Virus record (IMG/VR): IMGVR_UViG_3300037549_000321
Span: 1 to 44,431 of that record
Origin: a virus
Strand: one strand, 5' to 3'
DNA: 44,431 nt
A program made the translations under genes and the position numbers. The notes under the pieces are model-generated. The model was not told the origin of the DNA. It did not search any database and saw nothing but the letters and a program-made list of their open reading frames with translations. Shown here piece after piece: positions 1-6,507 of this stretch; position 1 is the first letter of the stretch, and every line of letters begins with the position of its first letter.

Positions 1-897
1 ATGCGATATAAGACCGCCGATCTTGCTCCCCGGACCATTGCGTCGTACCAAAGCGACTTCCGAACCTTCCAGGCCTGGTGCCAGGCTGCGGGACGGGTTG
101 CGCTGCCGGCGTCGGCCGATACGGTAGAACTCTACGTCACCGATCTGATCGGCAGAGGGCGCAAGATCACGACGGCGGAACGGCACGCGATGGGCATTAA
201 ACACGCACATCGGGAAGCCGGCCAGGCGAGCCCTTGCGGTGCAGGGTTCGGGGAACTGCTGGCCGGCGCGCGGCGCACGCTGTGCCAGATGCCGGCACAG
301 AAGGAGGCCATCGGGCTGGCAGACCTCAAGGCGATGGTCAAGGCCACGGGCGGCGGATCTCCCATTGCGTTGCGCGACTCGGCGCTGCTGCTGTTCGGAT
401 GGGCCACGGCGCTGCGACGGTCGAATCTGGCGACACTGCGGCTGGAGCATTTGACGTTTACGCCGAAGGGCATCGTGGTGTGGATCGACCACGAGAAGCA
501 GGATCGCCAGGGCGTAGGCAGGAAGTTGGCGGTGCCGTTCGGAAAGCACAAGTGCATGTGTCCGGTGCGCGCTGTTCAGCGCTGGCTTGTAGTGCGCGGC
601 GATGGGCCAGGCCCGCTCTTCTGCCGGGTGATGCGCGGACACGTCAAGCTCAAAGCGATTCTGGGCAATCGCGTGGCGCAGATCGTGCAGGAGGCGGCCG
701 CGCGGGTGGGGTTCGACCGGCGGCGCTACGGGGCGCACAGCCTGCGCGCGGGGCTGGCCACCGAAGGACTGGAGCGTGGGGTCAACGAGGTGATGATTGC
801 CCAGCAGACCGGACATCGATCGCTCGAGACGCTCCGGATTTACCTGCGATCGCGCGATCCATTCCGCGGAAATGCGGTCCTCGAAATCGGGATGTAA
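1..897 (+). CDS. Tyrosine recombinase (phage-type integrase)
   Basis: A 298-residue tyrosine recombinase that would cut and rejoin attachment sites to integrate or excise the element. Residues 1-95 look like the SAM-like core-binding domain; the rest is the catalytic domain. Visible catalytic residues are Arg139 or Arg140 in ALRRSNL, His246 and Arg249 in HSLRAG, His272 in TGHRS and the nucleophile Tyr281 in the YLRSRDPF stretch, so the active site looks complete. The ATG is the first base of the window, so an upstream in-frame start cannot be excluded, but the length fits a complete small integrase. It reads toward the phage late operon and has a divergently oriented regulator downstream. No att site was identified. 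Confidence 0.93.
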   Translation: MRYKTADLAPRTIASYQSDFRTFQAWCQAAGRVALPASADTVELYVTDLIGRGRKITTAERHAMGIKHAHREAGQASPCGAGFGELLAGARRTLCQMPAQKEAIGLADLKAMVKATGGGSPIALRDSALLLFGWATALRRSNLATLRLEHLTFTPKGIVVWIDHEKQDRQGVGRKLAVPFGKHKCMCPVRAVQRWLVVRGDGPGPLFCRVMRGHVKLKAILGNRVAQIVQEAAARVGFDRRRYGAHSLRAGLATEGLERGVNEVMIAQQTGHRSLETLRIYLRSRDPFRGNAVLEIGM

Positions 898-1320
898 GAG
901 CTTTGCCGTTTCCACTCCTGCAACGGAGCATCGAGCGCCGGCCGCGGTTGCAGAGGACGTTTGGGACGCCCACGCGACCGGCTCTCGGTTTCGTCGATCC
1001 CGCTGGCCAGCGGGAACACTCTCAGGATAGCGGAGCAGGACTTCCGGCGTATGGTTTTCTTGGCAGGGAGTGGGGACGGTTTGAATTTCAGGAGTGCGGT
1101 GGTGCGCGGATTCGAGTATTCTTATAGAGGCGAATTGCACAAAAGCATTGCAGGGCCGGGTGTTTCCTTCCTCAGGCCAACCTCCCCGGCCCTGATTTCC
1201 TTTGTTTCTTTTCTTACGACAGAGACCAGCTTACTCCCCAGCAGGGTTCCTTGGGTCAAAGAAGACACTCCACGGACAATTCAGACACTGTCCGGCGTCT
1301 GCCGGAATTGTCGGAATGAG
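898..1320. other. Intergenic region behind the integrase
   Basis: About 420 bases with no convincing gene; the rightward open frame at 961-1359 has no family resemblance and runs against the regulator gene. It holds the hairpin at 1151-1194 and a second interrupted inverted repeat just beyond the regulator's stop: GACAATTC at 1275-1282 pairs with GAATTGTC at 1305-1312, with an inner AGAC/GTCT pair. The second lacks a T tract. It could be a weak transcript end or protein-binding site for the converging genes. Confidence 0.6.
1151..1194 (+). terminator. Possible terminator downstream of the integrase
   Basis: CAGGGCCGGG at 1151-1160 pairs perfectly with CCCGGCCCTG at 1185-1194 (10 base pairs, 24-base loop), followed by a pyrimidine-rich stretch with several T runs (1195-1225). 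The long loop is unusual for an intrinsic terminator, so this is only a candidate. Confidence 0.4.
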
Positions 1321-1665
1321 CTAGGCGGCGATGATGCGCATGGCCTGGCAGTAGGGTGAATCGCAGGCGCAGCCTGGCGGATGGAGGCCCAGCTCACAGG
1401 TGGCATCCCGGTGCAAGCACTCGGGATGTTGAAGCGCCCAGACGATGATCTGGTGGCGGCTGGTGACGCCTGTTTTGCGGGCGATGCCGAGGATGCGTGT
1501 GTGGATGGTGCCGACGGCGAGCTCGAGCACTTCGGCAATCTCTTTGGGGGATTGCCCGGCGATGACCAGGTGGACGATTTGACGTTCGCGCCGGGCTAAC
1601 TTGAGTGGCTTTCTTCGCAGTGTTTCCTTTCTACCTATAGGTGATTTTAAGTACAAGAAAATCAA
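1321..1665 (-). CDS. Small LuxR-type HTH protein with a cysteine-rich tail
   Basis: A 114-residue protein whose middle (about residues 24-80) is a LuxR/GerE-type helix-turn-helix: LARRERQIVHLVIAGQSPKE, then EVLELAVGTIHTRI. There is no receiver or ligand-binding domain, so it is a stand-alone DNA binder, probably a transcription regulator. The last 30 residues contain five cysteines (spacings 6, 8, 1 and 4) and a few histidines, which could bind a metal; this is inference. No ATG or GTG is available in frame before the HTH; TTG at 1665 is the longest start and a second TTG lies three codons later. It sits next to the integrase, where a lysogeny regulator is common, and diverges from the late operon. 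Confidence 0.75.
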   Translation of the reverse strand: MIFLYLKSPIGRKETLRRKPLKLARRERQIVHLVIAGQSPKEIAEVLELAVGTIHTRILGIARKTGVTSRHQIIVWALQHPECLHRDATCELGLHPPGCACDSPYCQAMRIIAA

Positions 1666-1714
1666 CTATCTATGCAGAAATGCACCATTCCCCTTTTTTG
1701 TTGAACAACACACC
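1666..1714. promoter_or_regulatory. AT-rich divergent control region
   Basis: This short spacer, with the neighbouring 1625-1665, is markedly AT-rich (TTTTAAG, TTTTTTGTTGAAC) in an otherwise very GC-rich window and separates the leftward regulator from the first gene of the rightward operon. It is the natural place for promoters of both, but I could not pick a convincing -35/-10 pair. Confidence 0.4.
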
Positions 1715-2188
1715 ATGGAGTCAATGGAACCTCCGGTGTTGGTGCCAAAGCCGCTTTCCGCCGCGGCGCGGAAGCAGATAGTGGACGAGTTTGGGGAGTG
1801 CGACCGGAAACTGCGGCTATGGGCGCCACAGCGGAATCCGCACCAGGCGCGGCATGACGAGCTGGAGGCGGAGATCCTCAGTTGGTCGAAGGACGACGCC
1901 GCGGACCAGTCCCAGATTATTTGCGGGAAGGTCTACCAGGTAGAAGTGTCGGCGCGCGGATTCAAGCGCACCTTCACCGCGGCGGCGCAGGCGAAGGCCT
2001 TCGAGTTACTGAAGAAGGTGCAGGGGCTGGACCTGATGCAGTTCTTCAGCATCACGCTGGCCGGGGCGAAGGCGCATCTGGGGAACGCATTCCTGGAAGA
2101 GAACGTGCCAAGCCTGCAGACGGGACCGCGCACAGTCGGGGTAGTGCCGCGGGCGCAAGCGGGGGCCAACACGAGGAAGGTGGCATAG
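1715..2188 (+). CDS. Hypothetical protein opening the late operon
   Basis: A 157-residue protein of unknown function. The open frame begins at 1601, but residues before the ATG at 1715 are encoded by the AT-rich control region, so I take ATG 1715 (MESMEPPV) as start; ATG 1724 is an alternative. Residues 10-60 are charged and helical with DDAADQSQ; residues 65-110 (GKVYQVEVSARGFKRTFTAA) look like a beta-rich segment followed by helices. No family recognised. It is the first gene of a long rightward series with very short spacers, so it is probably co-transcribed with the packaging genes. Confidence 0.7.
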   Translation: MESMEPPVLVPKPLSAAARKQIVDEFGECDRKLRLWAPQRNPHQARHDELEAEILSWSKDDAADQSQIICGKVYQVEVSARGFKRTFTAAAQAKAFELLKKVQGLDLMQFFSITLAGAKAHLGNAFLEENVPSLQTGPRTVGVVPRAQAGANTRKVA

Positions 2189-2194
2189 CAGGTT

Positions 2195-2416
2195 ATGGCG
2201 AACATGCAGATGGAGCGGGTGGAGAGCAGCAACGTGAAGGCCATCGGTTACGATGCGGCCGCGGAGACGATGAGGGTGGAATTCGCCAACGGTGGGGCGT
2301 ACGACTTCAGCGGTGTTTCGGCGGAGAAACACGCGGACTTCCTGGCAGCCGATTCGAAGGGCAAGCACTTCCACAAGCACATACGGGGCGCGCACCCGTC
2401 CAGGAAGGTGGCGTGA
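2195..2416 (+). CDS. KTSC-domain protein
   Basis: A 73-residue protein matching the small KTSC domain: V-x-SS-x-V-x-x-IGYD near residues 9-20, then a beta pair (RVEFANGGAYDFSGVS) and the closing helix with HADFLAADSKGKHF. KTSC proteins are small single-domain proteins seen in phages and bacteria and sometimes fused to lysyl-tRNA synthetase-like or other enzymes; their job is not settled, with nucleic-acid binding suggested. It starts six bases after the upstream stop and its TGA overlaps the next ATG. Confidence 0.85.
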   Translation: MANMQMERVESSNVKAIGYDAAAETMRVEFANGGAYDFSGVSAEKHADFLAADSKGKHFHKHIRGAHPSRKVA

Positions 2417-2670
2417 TGCAGGTGGCCAACTACATCACGGCGGGGTTCGCTTTCTTGTCGACGGTGATTCTGGGACTGATCGGGTGGGGATTGCGAGCGC
2501 AGATCGATCTACTGCGCAGTGAGTTCCACCTGGCACTTAGTAACTCCGAGGTCCGATTCTTCCAACTGGTGAATGGGACTTACGTACGGAAGGAAATGAT
2601 GGACCTACGCCTGGCTCACTGCCCGATCTGCCAGGCGCAGCGGATGGAGCGCGTCGAGAAGGCGGCTTGA
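2416..2670 (+). CDS. Small single-pass membrane protein
   Basis: An 84-residue protein starting at an ATG that overlaps the KTSC stop (TGATG). Residues 6-26 (ITAGFAFLSTVILGLIGWGL) form one transmembrane helix; the remainder is polar and ends with HCPICQ and a short basic helix. One membrane span plus a cytoplasmic tail would fit a holin-like or spanin-like lysis protein, but nothing specific supports this and the CxxC pair is not typical of holins. A membrane accessory protein of unknown role is the safe reading. Confidence 0.75.
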   Translation: MQVANYITAGFAFLSTVILGLIGWGLRAQIDLLRSEFHLALSNSEVRFFQLVNGTYVRKEMMDLRLAHCPICQAQRMERVEKAA

Positions 2671-2671
2671 G

Positions 2672-3118
2672 GTGCCGACCGGTACCAGGGCCGGCAAAGA
2701 GAGCAAGCGGCGGACGGTAGCGGGCGGGGTGATTGCGGGCAAGGGGACGCAGGCGATCGCGGCGGCGGCGGGATGCCAGCCGCGGTACGTGCAGCGGCTG
2801 GCCAGCGAACCGGAGACGCAAGTACTGATCACCGCCATGCTGGCGCCGCAACGGGAGCGGCTGGCGAAGATGGCGCAGAAGGCCGTCAACGCGGTGGAGA
2901 AGGCTCTGATTGCACGGAAGACGGATCTCTCCGACCACATCGTGAGACTGCGGGCGGTGGAGCGCTACGGCGAGTTGCTGGCACTGGCGCAGGGGAAGCC
3001 GCGGGAAGCGGCGGGCGACGGGGTGCAGGTGACGTGGGAGCAGTTCACGCTGATGTACGAGCGGCGGACGACGCAGTTGGCAGGCGGAAGCGCCTGCCCC
3101 ACGGGCGGCGTGGTATGA
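2672..3118 (+). CDS. Terminase small subunit-like HTH protein
   Basis: A 148-residue protein from GTG 2672. Residues 15-45 (GGVIAGKGTQAIAAAAGCQP, then RYVQRLASEPETQ) resemble the N-terminal DNA-binding helix-turn-helix of phage terminase small subunits, and residues 50-105 are long charged helices suited to oligomerisation. Such proteins recognise the packaging site and hand DNA to the large terminase, encoded about 1 kb downstream. The C-terminal residues LAGGSACPTGG are encoded by an inserted hairpin repeat (3079-3102), so the natural tail may have been altered. Family call rests on fold pattern and context. Confidence 0.6.
   Translation: MPTGTRAGKESKRRTVAGGVIAGKGTQAIAAAAGCQPRYVQRLASEPETQVLITAMLAPQRERLAKMAQKAVNAVEKALIARKTDLSDHIVRLRAVERYGELLALAQGKPREAAGDGVQVTWEQFTLMYERRTTQLAGGSACPTGGVV
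3079..3102. repeat. Stem-plus-CCCAC hairpin repeat, copy 1 (in-frame)
   Basis: GGCAGGCG (3079-3086), loop GAAG, CGCCTGCC (3091-3098), then CCAC. It shares its layout (perfect inverted repeat ending in CCCAC) with 12065-12090 and 38784-38815. Here it lies inside the reading frame of the terminase-small-like gene and adds about eight residues near its end. Confidence 0.7.
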
Positions 3119-3711
3119 CGCGGGCGCGGCGGGAGCGGCTGATCCTGGACAACATGCAGGTGGTGCGCAAGATTGCGCGGCAGGTGTCGCGTAAGTTCGC
3201 GGCGCACTTGCGCCTCGAGGACTTTGAGGCAGACGGGTACGTGGGACTCTGCACGGCGGCGCGCCGGTGCCGGAAGGTTTCCACGTTTCCGCAGTTCGCG
3301 TACTTTGCCATTCGGGGGGCGATGATCACGGCGCATCGGCGGAAGGCGTACCGGGAGGACCTGAACCCGTCGCTAGACAGCATGGCGAGCACGCGCGGTT
3401 CCGAGCAGTTGTGTCTGGAGTCTCACCTGGCACACGAGAGCTCCGGCGATACCAACATCAACATTGGGGCGCGAGATCTGGGGCCGCTGCCCGACGAGCT
3501 GGCGGCGCGGCGTGAGCTGGAGGCCTTCGCGGCGGCGGCGATCGCGCTGCTGCCGGAGGATGAACGATTCGTGATCGGCCAGGCGCTGGGCGGGGTGAAG
3601 CTGGTGGAGATTGCGGCGGCGCGGCAGCGCTCGGCGACGTGGGCGCGGGGGAAGCTGGCGGCGGCGCGGGAGAAGGTGACGGCGGCGGTGGACCTGGGGA
3701 AGGCGGCGTGA
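3115..3711 (+). CDS. Sigma-70 family (phage sigma-like) protein
   Basis: A 198-residue RNA polymerase sigma-like protein; ATG 3115 overlaps the previous stop. Residues 8-75 match sigma region 2 (VVRKIARQVSRKFAAHLRLE, DFEADGYVGL, then FPQFAYFAIRGAMITAHRR, the usual core-binding and -10 recognition helices). Residues 140-190 match region 4 (LLPEDERFVIGQALGGVKLV, then a helix-turn-helix with ATWARGKLAAAREKV). The linker is non-conserved. It could direct host RNA polymerase to phage late promoters, or serve as a DNA-binding packaging accessory. It is embedded in the packaging module between small and large terminase genes. Confidence 0.82.
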   Translation: MTRARRERLILDNMQVVRKIARQVSRKFAAHLRLEDFEADGYVGLCTAARRCRKVSTFPQFAYFAIRGAMITAHRRKAYREDLNPSLDSMASTRGSEQLCLESHLAHESSGDTNINIGARDLGPLPDELAARRELEAFAAAAIALLPEDERFVIGQALGGVKLVEIAAARQRSATWARGKLAAAREKVTAAVDLGKAA

Positions 3712-3842
3712 TGTGGCTGCTGGATGGAGCGGACGAGTGGGATGTGTGGGACGCCTGGGCATTGCCGTGTTGGAGGAAGAGGAGCAAACGTGGAAAGCAT
3801 CGTATCGAGAGTGTTCCAGCCGGATGCCGCGCAGTGCTGTGA
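3711..3842 (+). CDS. Short hypothetical ORF
   Basis: A 43-codon frame whose ATG overlaps the sigma-like gene's stop (TGATG), the coupling style of this operon. The first half is tryptophan- and aspartate-rich (LLDGADEWDVWDAWALPCW), the second basic. It overlaps the next gene by 53 bases. No family recognised; it may be a real coupled small protein or chance. Confidence 0.35.
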   Translation: MWLLDGADEWDVWDAWALPCWRKRSKRGKHRIESVPAGCRAVL

Positions 3843-4062
3843 GGCTTGCGTATTCGGGCGGGGAGAGCACGCGGCGTGGTGCCGTTTCATTACGCTGGAT
3901 TGTCCGTTGTGCGCGGGGACGCGGCTCCGCTTTGACCGGGTGGCGGACCCGAGTAGGGAGCGCGCAGCGTGCGCTGTGTGCGGACGGGAATTCGCTCTGC
4001 GCTGTCCGGACCCGATTACCGTGGAGATCGTCGGGTGGGTTGGCTTCGGATTGGCACCCTAA
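3790..4062 (+). CDS. Small zinc-ribbon protein
   Basis: A 90-residue protein with three cysteine pairs: CCEAC near residue 16, DCPLC near 40 and ACAVC near 62, plus further Cys/His, indicating one or two zinc ribbons. I chose GTG 3790 because GGAAGAGGAG ends five bases before it, a strong ribosome-binding site; an ATG at 3724 is in frame but would overlap more and lacks such a site. It lies directly before the large terminase, which starts at the next base. Function unknown; nucleic-acid or protein binding is the usual role. Confidence 0.7.
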   Translation: MESIVSRVFQPDAAQCCEACVFGRGEHAAWCRFITLDCPLCAGTRLRFDRVADPSRERAACAVCGREFALRCPDPITVEIVGWVGFGLAP

Positions 4063-5787
4063 GTGAACCCGGAGCAGATCTTTCACGGGTTCCAGGATCA
4101 TGCGCAGTTCTGCAGGGAGTCGCTGATCGTTGAAGCGGAAGACAAGCGCCTGGTGCCGATGGTGCTGGGCCCGGGACAGCTTCGATTGCGCGAGGGAATC
4201 GCGCGGCAACGCAAGCTGGGTGTGCCGGTGCGGATCATCTACCTGAAGAGCCGGCGGATTCAGGCCACCACGGGGACGGCGGCGGAGTTCTTCCACCAGA
4301 CGGCCTTTCAGGCCGGCGTACACACCGTGGTGCTGGCGCACGATGCGGTGAGCACGGAGAACATCTTCCGAATCTACGACCGCTTTCACAGCAAGTACAA
4401 GGCATTCGCCGGCGCGATCCGGCTACCGGCATCGCGCGTGCTCGCGGACCGGATCTACTACGAGTACGGGGACGATCCCGAGAGCAGTTTTATCCAGATC
4501 CACACGGCGGGCAACGTCGATTTCGGGCGGTCGTTTCGTATTACCAATGTCCACTTCAGCGAGTTCCCCTACTACGACCATCCGGGGGCGACGCTGACGG
4601 CGGTGATGTCGGCGGTGCCGAAGCTGCCGGAGACGTGCGCGGTGATCGAGGGGACGGCGAAGACTATCGGCGACGACTTTCACAAGGCGTGGCAGCAGGC
4701 GATGGATCCGGCGTCGGCGTCGGAATGGCTGGGGCTGTTCATGGGGTGGTGGGAGCATCCCAGCAATCGTATGCCGCTGGTGGTGCCGGCGGATAAGTTC
4801 CAGGGGAGTCTGAGCCGCGAGGAAGTGGAGTTGATGGGGCGGTACGGGCTGGGCCTGGAGCAGATGGCCTGGCGGCGGTGGACGATTGCCAACGACTGCC
4901 TGGGGGACATGCAGCGTTTCCGGCGGGAGCATCCGGCGACGCCGGAAGAGGCCTTCATGGCCAGCTCGCGGAACCGGTTCAGTATTCCGCACATTCAGCG
5001 GATGCCGATCCAGCGGGAGCCGGCGTGCGGCGAGCTGGCGCTGGAAGACGTGGGGCAAGAGAAGCGCATGGTGTTCCTCCCGAACCAGCAGGGGACGGGC
5101 GCGGTGCGAATCTGGCGGCGGCCGGAGAAGGGGCGGCTGTACGTGGTGGGGGCGGACTGTGCGCAGGGGCTGGATATTTCGGAGGGGCAGGGGGAGACCA
5201 ATCCGGACTGGAGTGTGGGGCAGGTGTTGGACCGCGACACGGGGGAGCAGTGCGCGGTGTTGCGGGCGCGGATGATGCCGGGGGAGACGGGGCGATACGT
5301 GGCGCTGTTGTGCCGGTTCTACAACATGGCGCAGCTGTGCGGGGAGCGGAACCCGGGCGGCGGCGGGGTCAGCATGCTGGAAGCGGTGCTGAACACGGAT
5401 TATCCGGCGGGGCTGATTTATCACCGGCCGGTGAATCCGGAGCAGGATCCGCAGGTGCGCGGGGACAAGATCGGGTGGGACACGAGCGGGGTGAGCCGGC
5501 CTATTCTGATCTCGCTACTCGACGAGCTGCTCCGGCAGATGGCCATCACGATCCACGATCCGATTACGCAGCAGGAATTACTGACGTTCATCATCAAGGC
5601 GAATGGCAAGGCGGAGCACCAGAGCGGGTGCCATGACGACACGGTGATTTCGCTGGCACTGGCGTGTATTGCGATCACACGGATGCCGCGGCCGCGGCCG
5701 CCGGAGACCAGGGCGGCGCCGGAGGTGAGGAAGTATGGGGGCGCGGGCGAAACAGAGAGTAGAGGCACACGTGTCAGGTTGCGATAA
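4063..5787 (+). CDS. Terminase large subunit
   Basis: The 574-residue packaging motor that hydrolyses ATP to pump DNA into the prohead and cuts the concatemer. The N-terminal ATPase has the Walker A-like YLKSRRIQATTG near residues 58-69 and Walker B with acidic catalytic pair Ser166-Glu167 in NVHFSEF. The C-terminal RNase H-like nuclease shows Asp365 in VVGADCAQGLD, Asp384-region acids and His524-Asp525-Asp526 in CHDDTVISLALA. It begins at GTG 4063, abutting the upstream stop without a clear ribosome-binding site, so translation is probably coupled. The last 50 bases overlap the next gene. Length and motif order fit a full-length enzyme. Confidence 0.94.
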   Translation: MNPEQIFHGFQDHAQFCRESLIVEAEDKRLVPMVLGPGQLRLREGIARQRKLGVPVRIIYLKSRRIQATTGTAAEFFHQTAFQAGVHTVVLAHDAVSTENIFRIYDRFHSKYKAFAGAIRLPASRVLADRIYYEYGDDPESSFIQIHTAGNVDFGRSFRITNVHFSEFPYYDHPGATLTAVMSAVPKLPETCAVIEGTAKTIGDDFHKAWQQAMDPASASEWLGLFMGWWEHPSNRMPLVVPADKFQGSLSREEVELMGRYGLGLEQMAWRRWTIANDCLGDMQRFRREHPATPEEAFMASSRNRFSIPHIQRMPIQREPACGELALEDVGQEKRMVFLPNQQGTGAVRIWRRPEKGRLYVVGADCAQGLDISEGQGETNPDWSVGQVLDRDTGEQCAVLRARMMPGETGRYVALLCRFYNMAQLCGERNPGGGGVSMLEAVLNTDYPAGLIYHRPVNPEQDPQVRGDKIGWDTSGVSRPILISLLDELLRQMAITIHDPITQQELLTFIIKANGKAEHQSGCHDDTVISLALACIAITRMPRPRPPETRAAPEVRKYGGAGETESRGTRVRLR

Positions 5788-6061
5788 CAGTCCGGAGTTG
5801 AGAGCTCGGCTGCGGGGGAGTCCGCGGCAGGAGAGACGGGTGCACGACTTCAACAACAGGCTGGTGGCGTATGCGTGCGCGGTGCAGGATGCGGACAGCC
5901 GGCTGGCGGGGTTCTACGCCGGCGAGCTGACCGGGATGTACTGCGAGGCGATGGATGGCAATCGTAATCAGGAAAAGCCGCAAGGGGCTGCTGCACAAGA
6001 AGCTGGGGGTGGCGCCGGGCGCGGCGATTCCGGCGGGGCGGCTGGCGGAGGCGCTGGATAG
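5735..6061 (+). CDS. Hypothetical protein overlapping terminase
   Basis: A 108-codon frame from ATG 5735, preceded by GGAGGTGAGGAAGT, a good ribosome-binding site inside the terminase end. Residues 38-75 (RVHDFNNRLVAYACAVQDAD, then RLAGFYAGELTG) look like real helical protein; the last 35 residues are Gly/Ala/Gln-rich and simply shadow the next gene, which it overlaps by 107 bases. Either the overlap is real or the original stop has been lost. No family recognised. Confidence 0.5.
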   Translation: MGARAKQRVEAHVSGCDNSPELRARLRGSPRQERRVHDFNNRLVAYACAVQDADSRLAGFYAGELTGMYCEAMDGNRNQEKPQGAAAQEAGGGAGRGDSGGAAGGGAG

Positions 6062-6125
6062 TAAGTCGGCGAGTCTGCGGCGCGAGGCGCAGTTCGCCAA
6101 GAACGCTGAGAGCTGGAAGAAGTGA
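5955..6125 (+). CDS. Conserved small basic phage protein
   Basis: A 56-residue basic protein (MAIVIRKSRKGLLHKKLGV, then IPAGRLAEALDSKSASLRRE and QFAKNAESWKK). The pattern KSRKGLLHKKLGV ... IP...L..A..SKS..LRREA.FA.NA..W is, to my recollection, a small conserved protein of many tailed phages, usually found near the terminase and portal genes, of unknown function. It starts at the second of two staggered ATGs (5951 and 5955) and ends before a cluster of dispersed repeats. The conserved pattern argues that this frame, not the overlapping one, is under selection here. Confidence 0.8.
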   Translation: MAIVIRKSRKGLLHKKLGVAPGAAIPAGRLAEALDSKSASLRREAQFAKNAESWKK

Positions 6126-6130
6126 ATTCG

Positions 6131-6160
6131 ACGCAGAGACGCGGGAAGCGAGAAGCAGAG
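6131..6160. repeat. GCAGAG-type spacer repeat, copy 1 (degenerate)
   Basis: ACGCAGAGACGCGGGAAGC followed by GAGAAGCAGAG. This is a short, decayed member of the purine-rich GCAGAGACGCAGAG family seen at 13037, 17128, 18061, 18798 and 25834, here placed directly before another repeat family. Confidence 0.6.
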
Positions 6161-6202
6161 TCCGAGCTTCGCTCGGATGCACAAGGCGGAGCCTTATGCC
6201 AC
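6161..6202. repeat. Double-hairpin repeat, copy A
   Basis: A 42-base element identical at 40 positions to 20863-20904. It holds two small hairpins: TCCGAG-CTTCG-CTCGGA and AAGGC-GGA-GCCTT. Its end contains ATG (6196), in frame with the following gene, so the repeat offers an alternative start codon upstream of the likely original one at 6214. Confidence 0.8.
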
Positions 6203-6213
6203 TCGGAGGGGAT

Positions 6214-6507
6214 ATGGAAGGGATCGACATTCAGAGTATCGTGCGGCAGGTGATGCGCGAGGAGCACCAGAAGCAAGAACAGGAAGACATCGACGAGCGG
6301 GAACTGGCGCGCACGTGCGGCCGGCAGGTATACGCCGCGGAGTTGGTGGAATTCCTGGGCGAAGTCTCGGCGGCGGGGACGGAAGCGCTACTGCGGCTGC
6401 TGGGTGGCCCGGAAGTGCCGAGTAAGGCCACGTGCGCAGATGTGGGCTCGGCGACTCGTTTACTGCGCGAGTCGGCTAAAGCGCTGGCGAGAACTGGCGG
6501 GCGATGA
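6214..6507 (+). CDS. Hypothetical protein before the portal gene
   Basis: A 97-residue, mostly helical protein; residues 1-30 are very charged (VMREEHQKQEQEDIDERE) and residues 45-70 are leucine-rich. I prefer ATG 6214, preceded by CGGAGGGGAT, over the in-frame ATG 6196 that lies inside the dispersed repeat. Its last four bases overlap the portal start (ATGA), showing translational coupling. Function unknown. Confidence 0.65.
   Translation: MEGIDIQSIVRQVMREEHQKQEQEDIDERELARTCGRQVYAAELVEFLGEVSAAGTEALLRLLGGPEVPSKATCADVGSATRLLRESAKALARTGGR

Noticed and set aside
898-1320. Search for a tRNA or att core next to the integrase
   Set aside because: No cloverleaf or T-loop pattern was found, and a matching second att copy cannot be seen inside the window.
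961-1359. A 132-codon rightward frame behind the integrase
   Set aside because: No similarity or ribosome-binding site; it crosses a hairpin and runs into the regulator gene from the opposite strand.
3373-4389. A 338-codon leftward frame
   Set aside because: Antisense to the sigma-like, zinc-ribbon and terminase genes; proline/arginine-rich composition and no family pattern.
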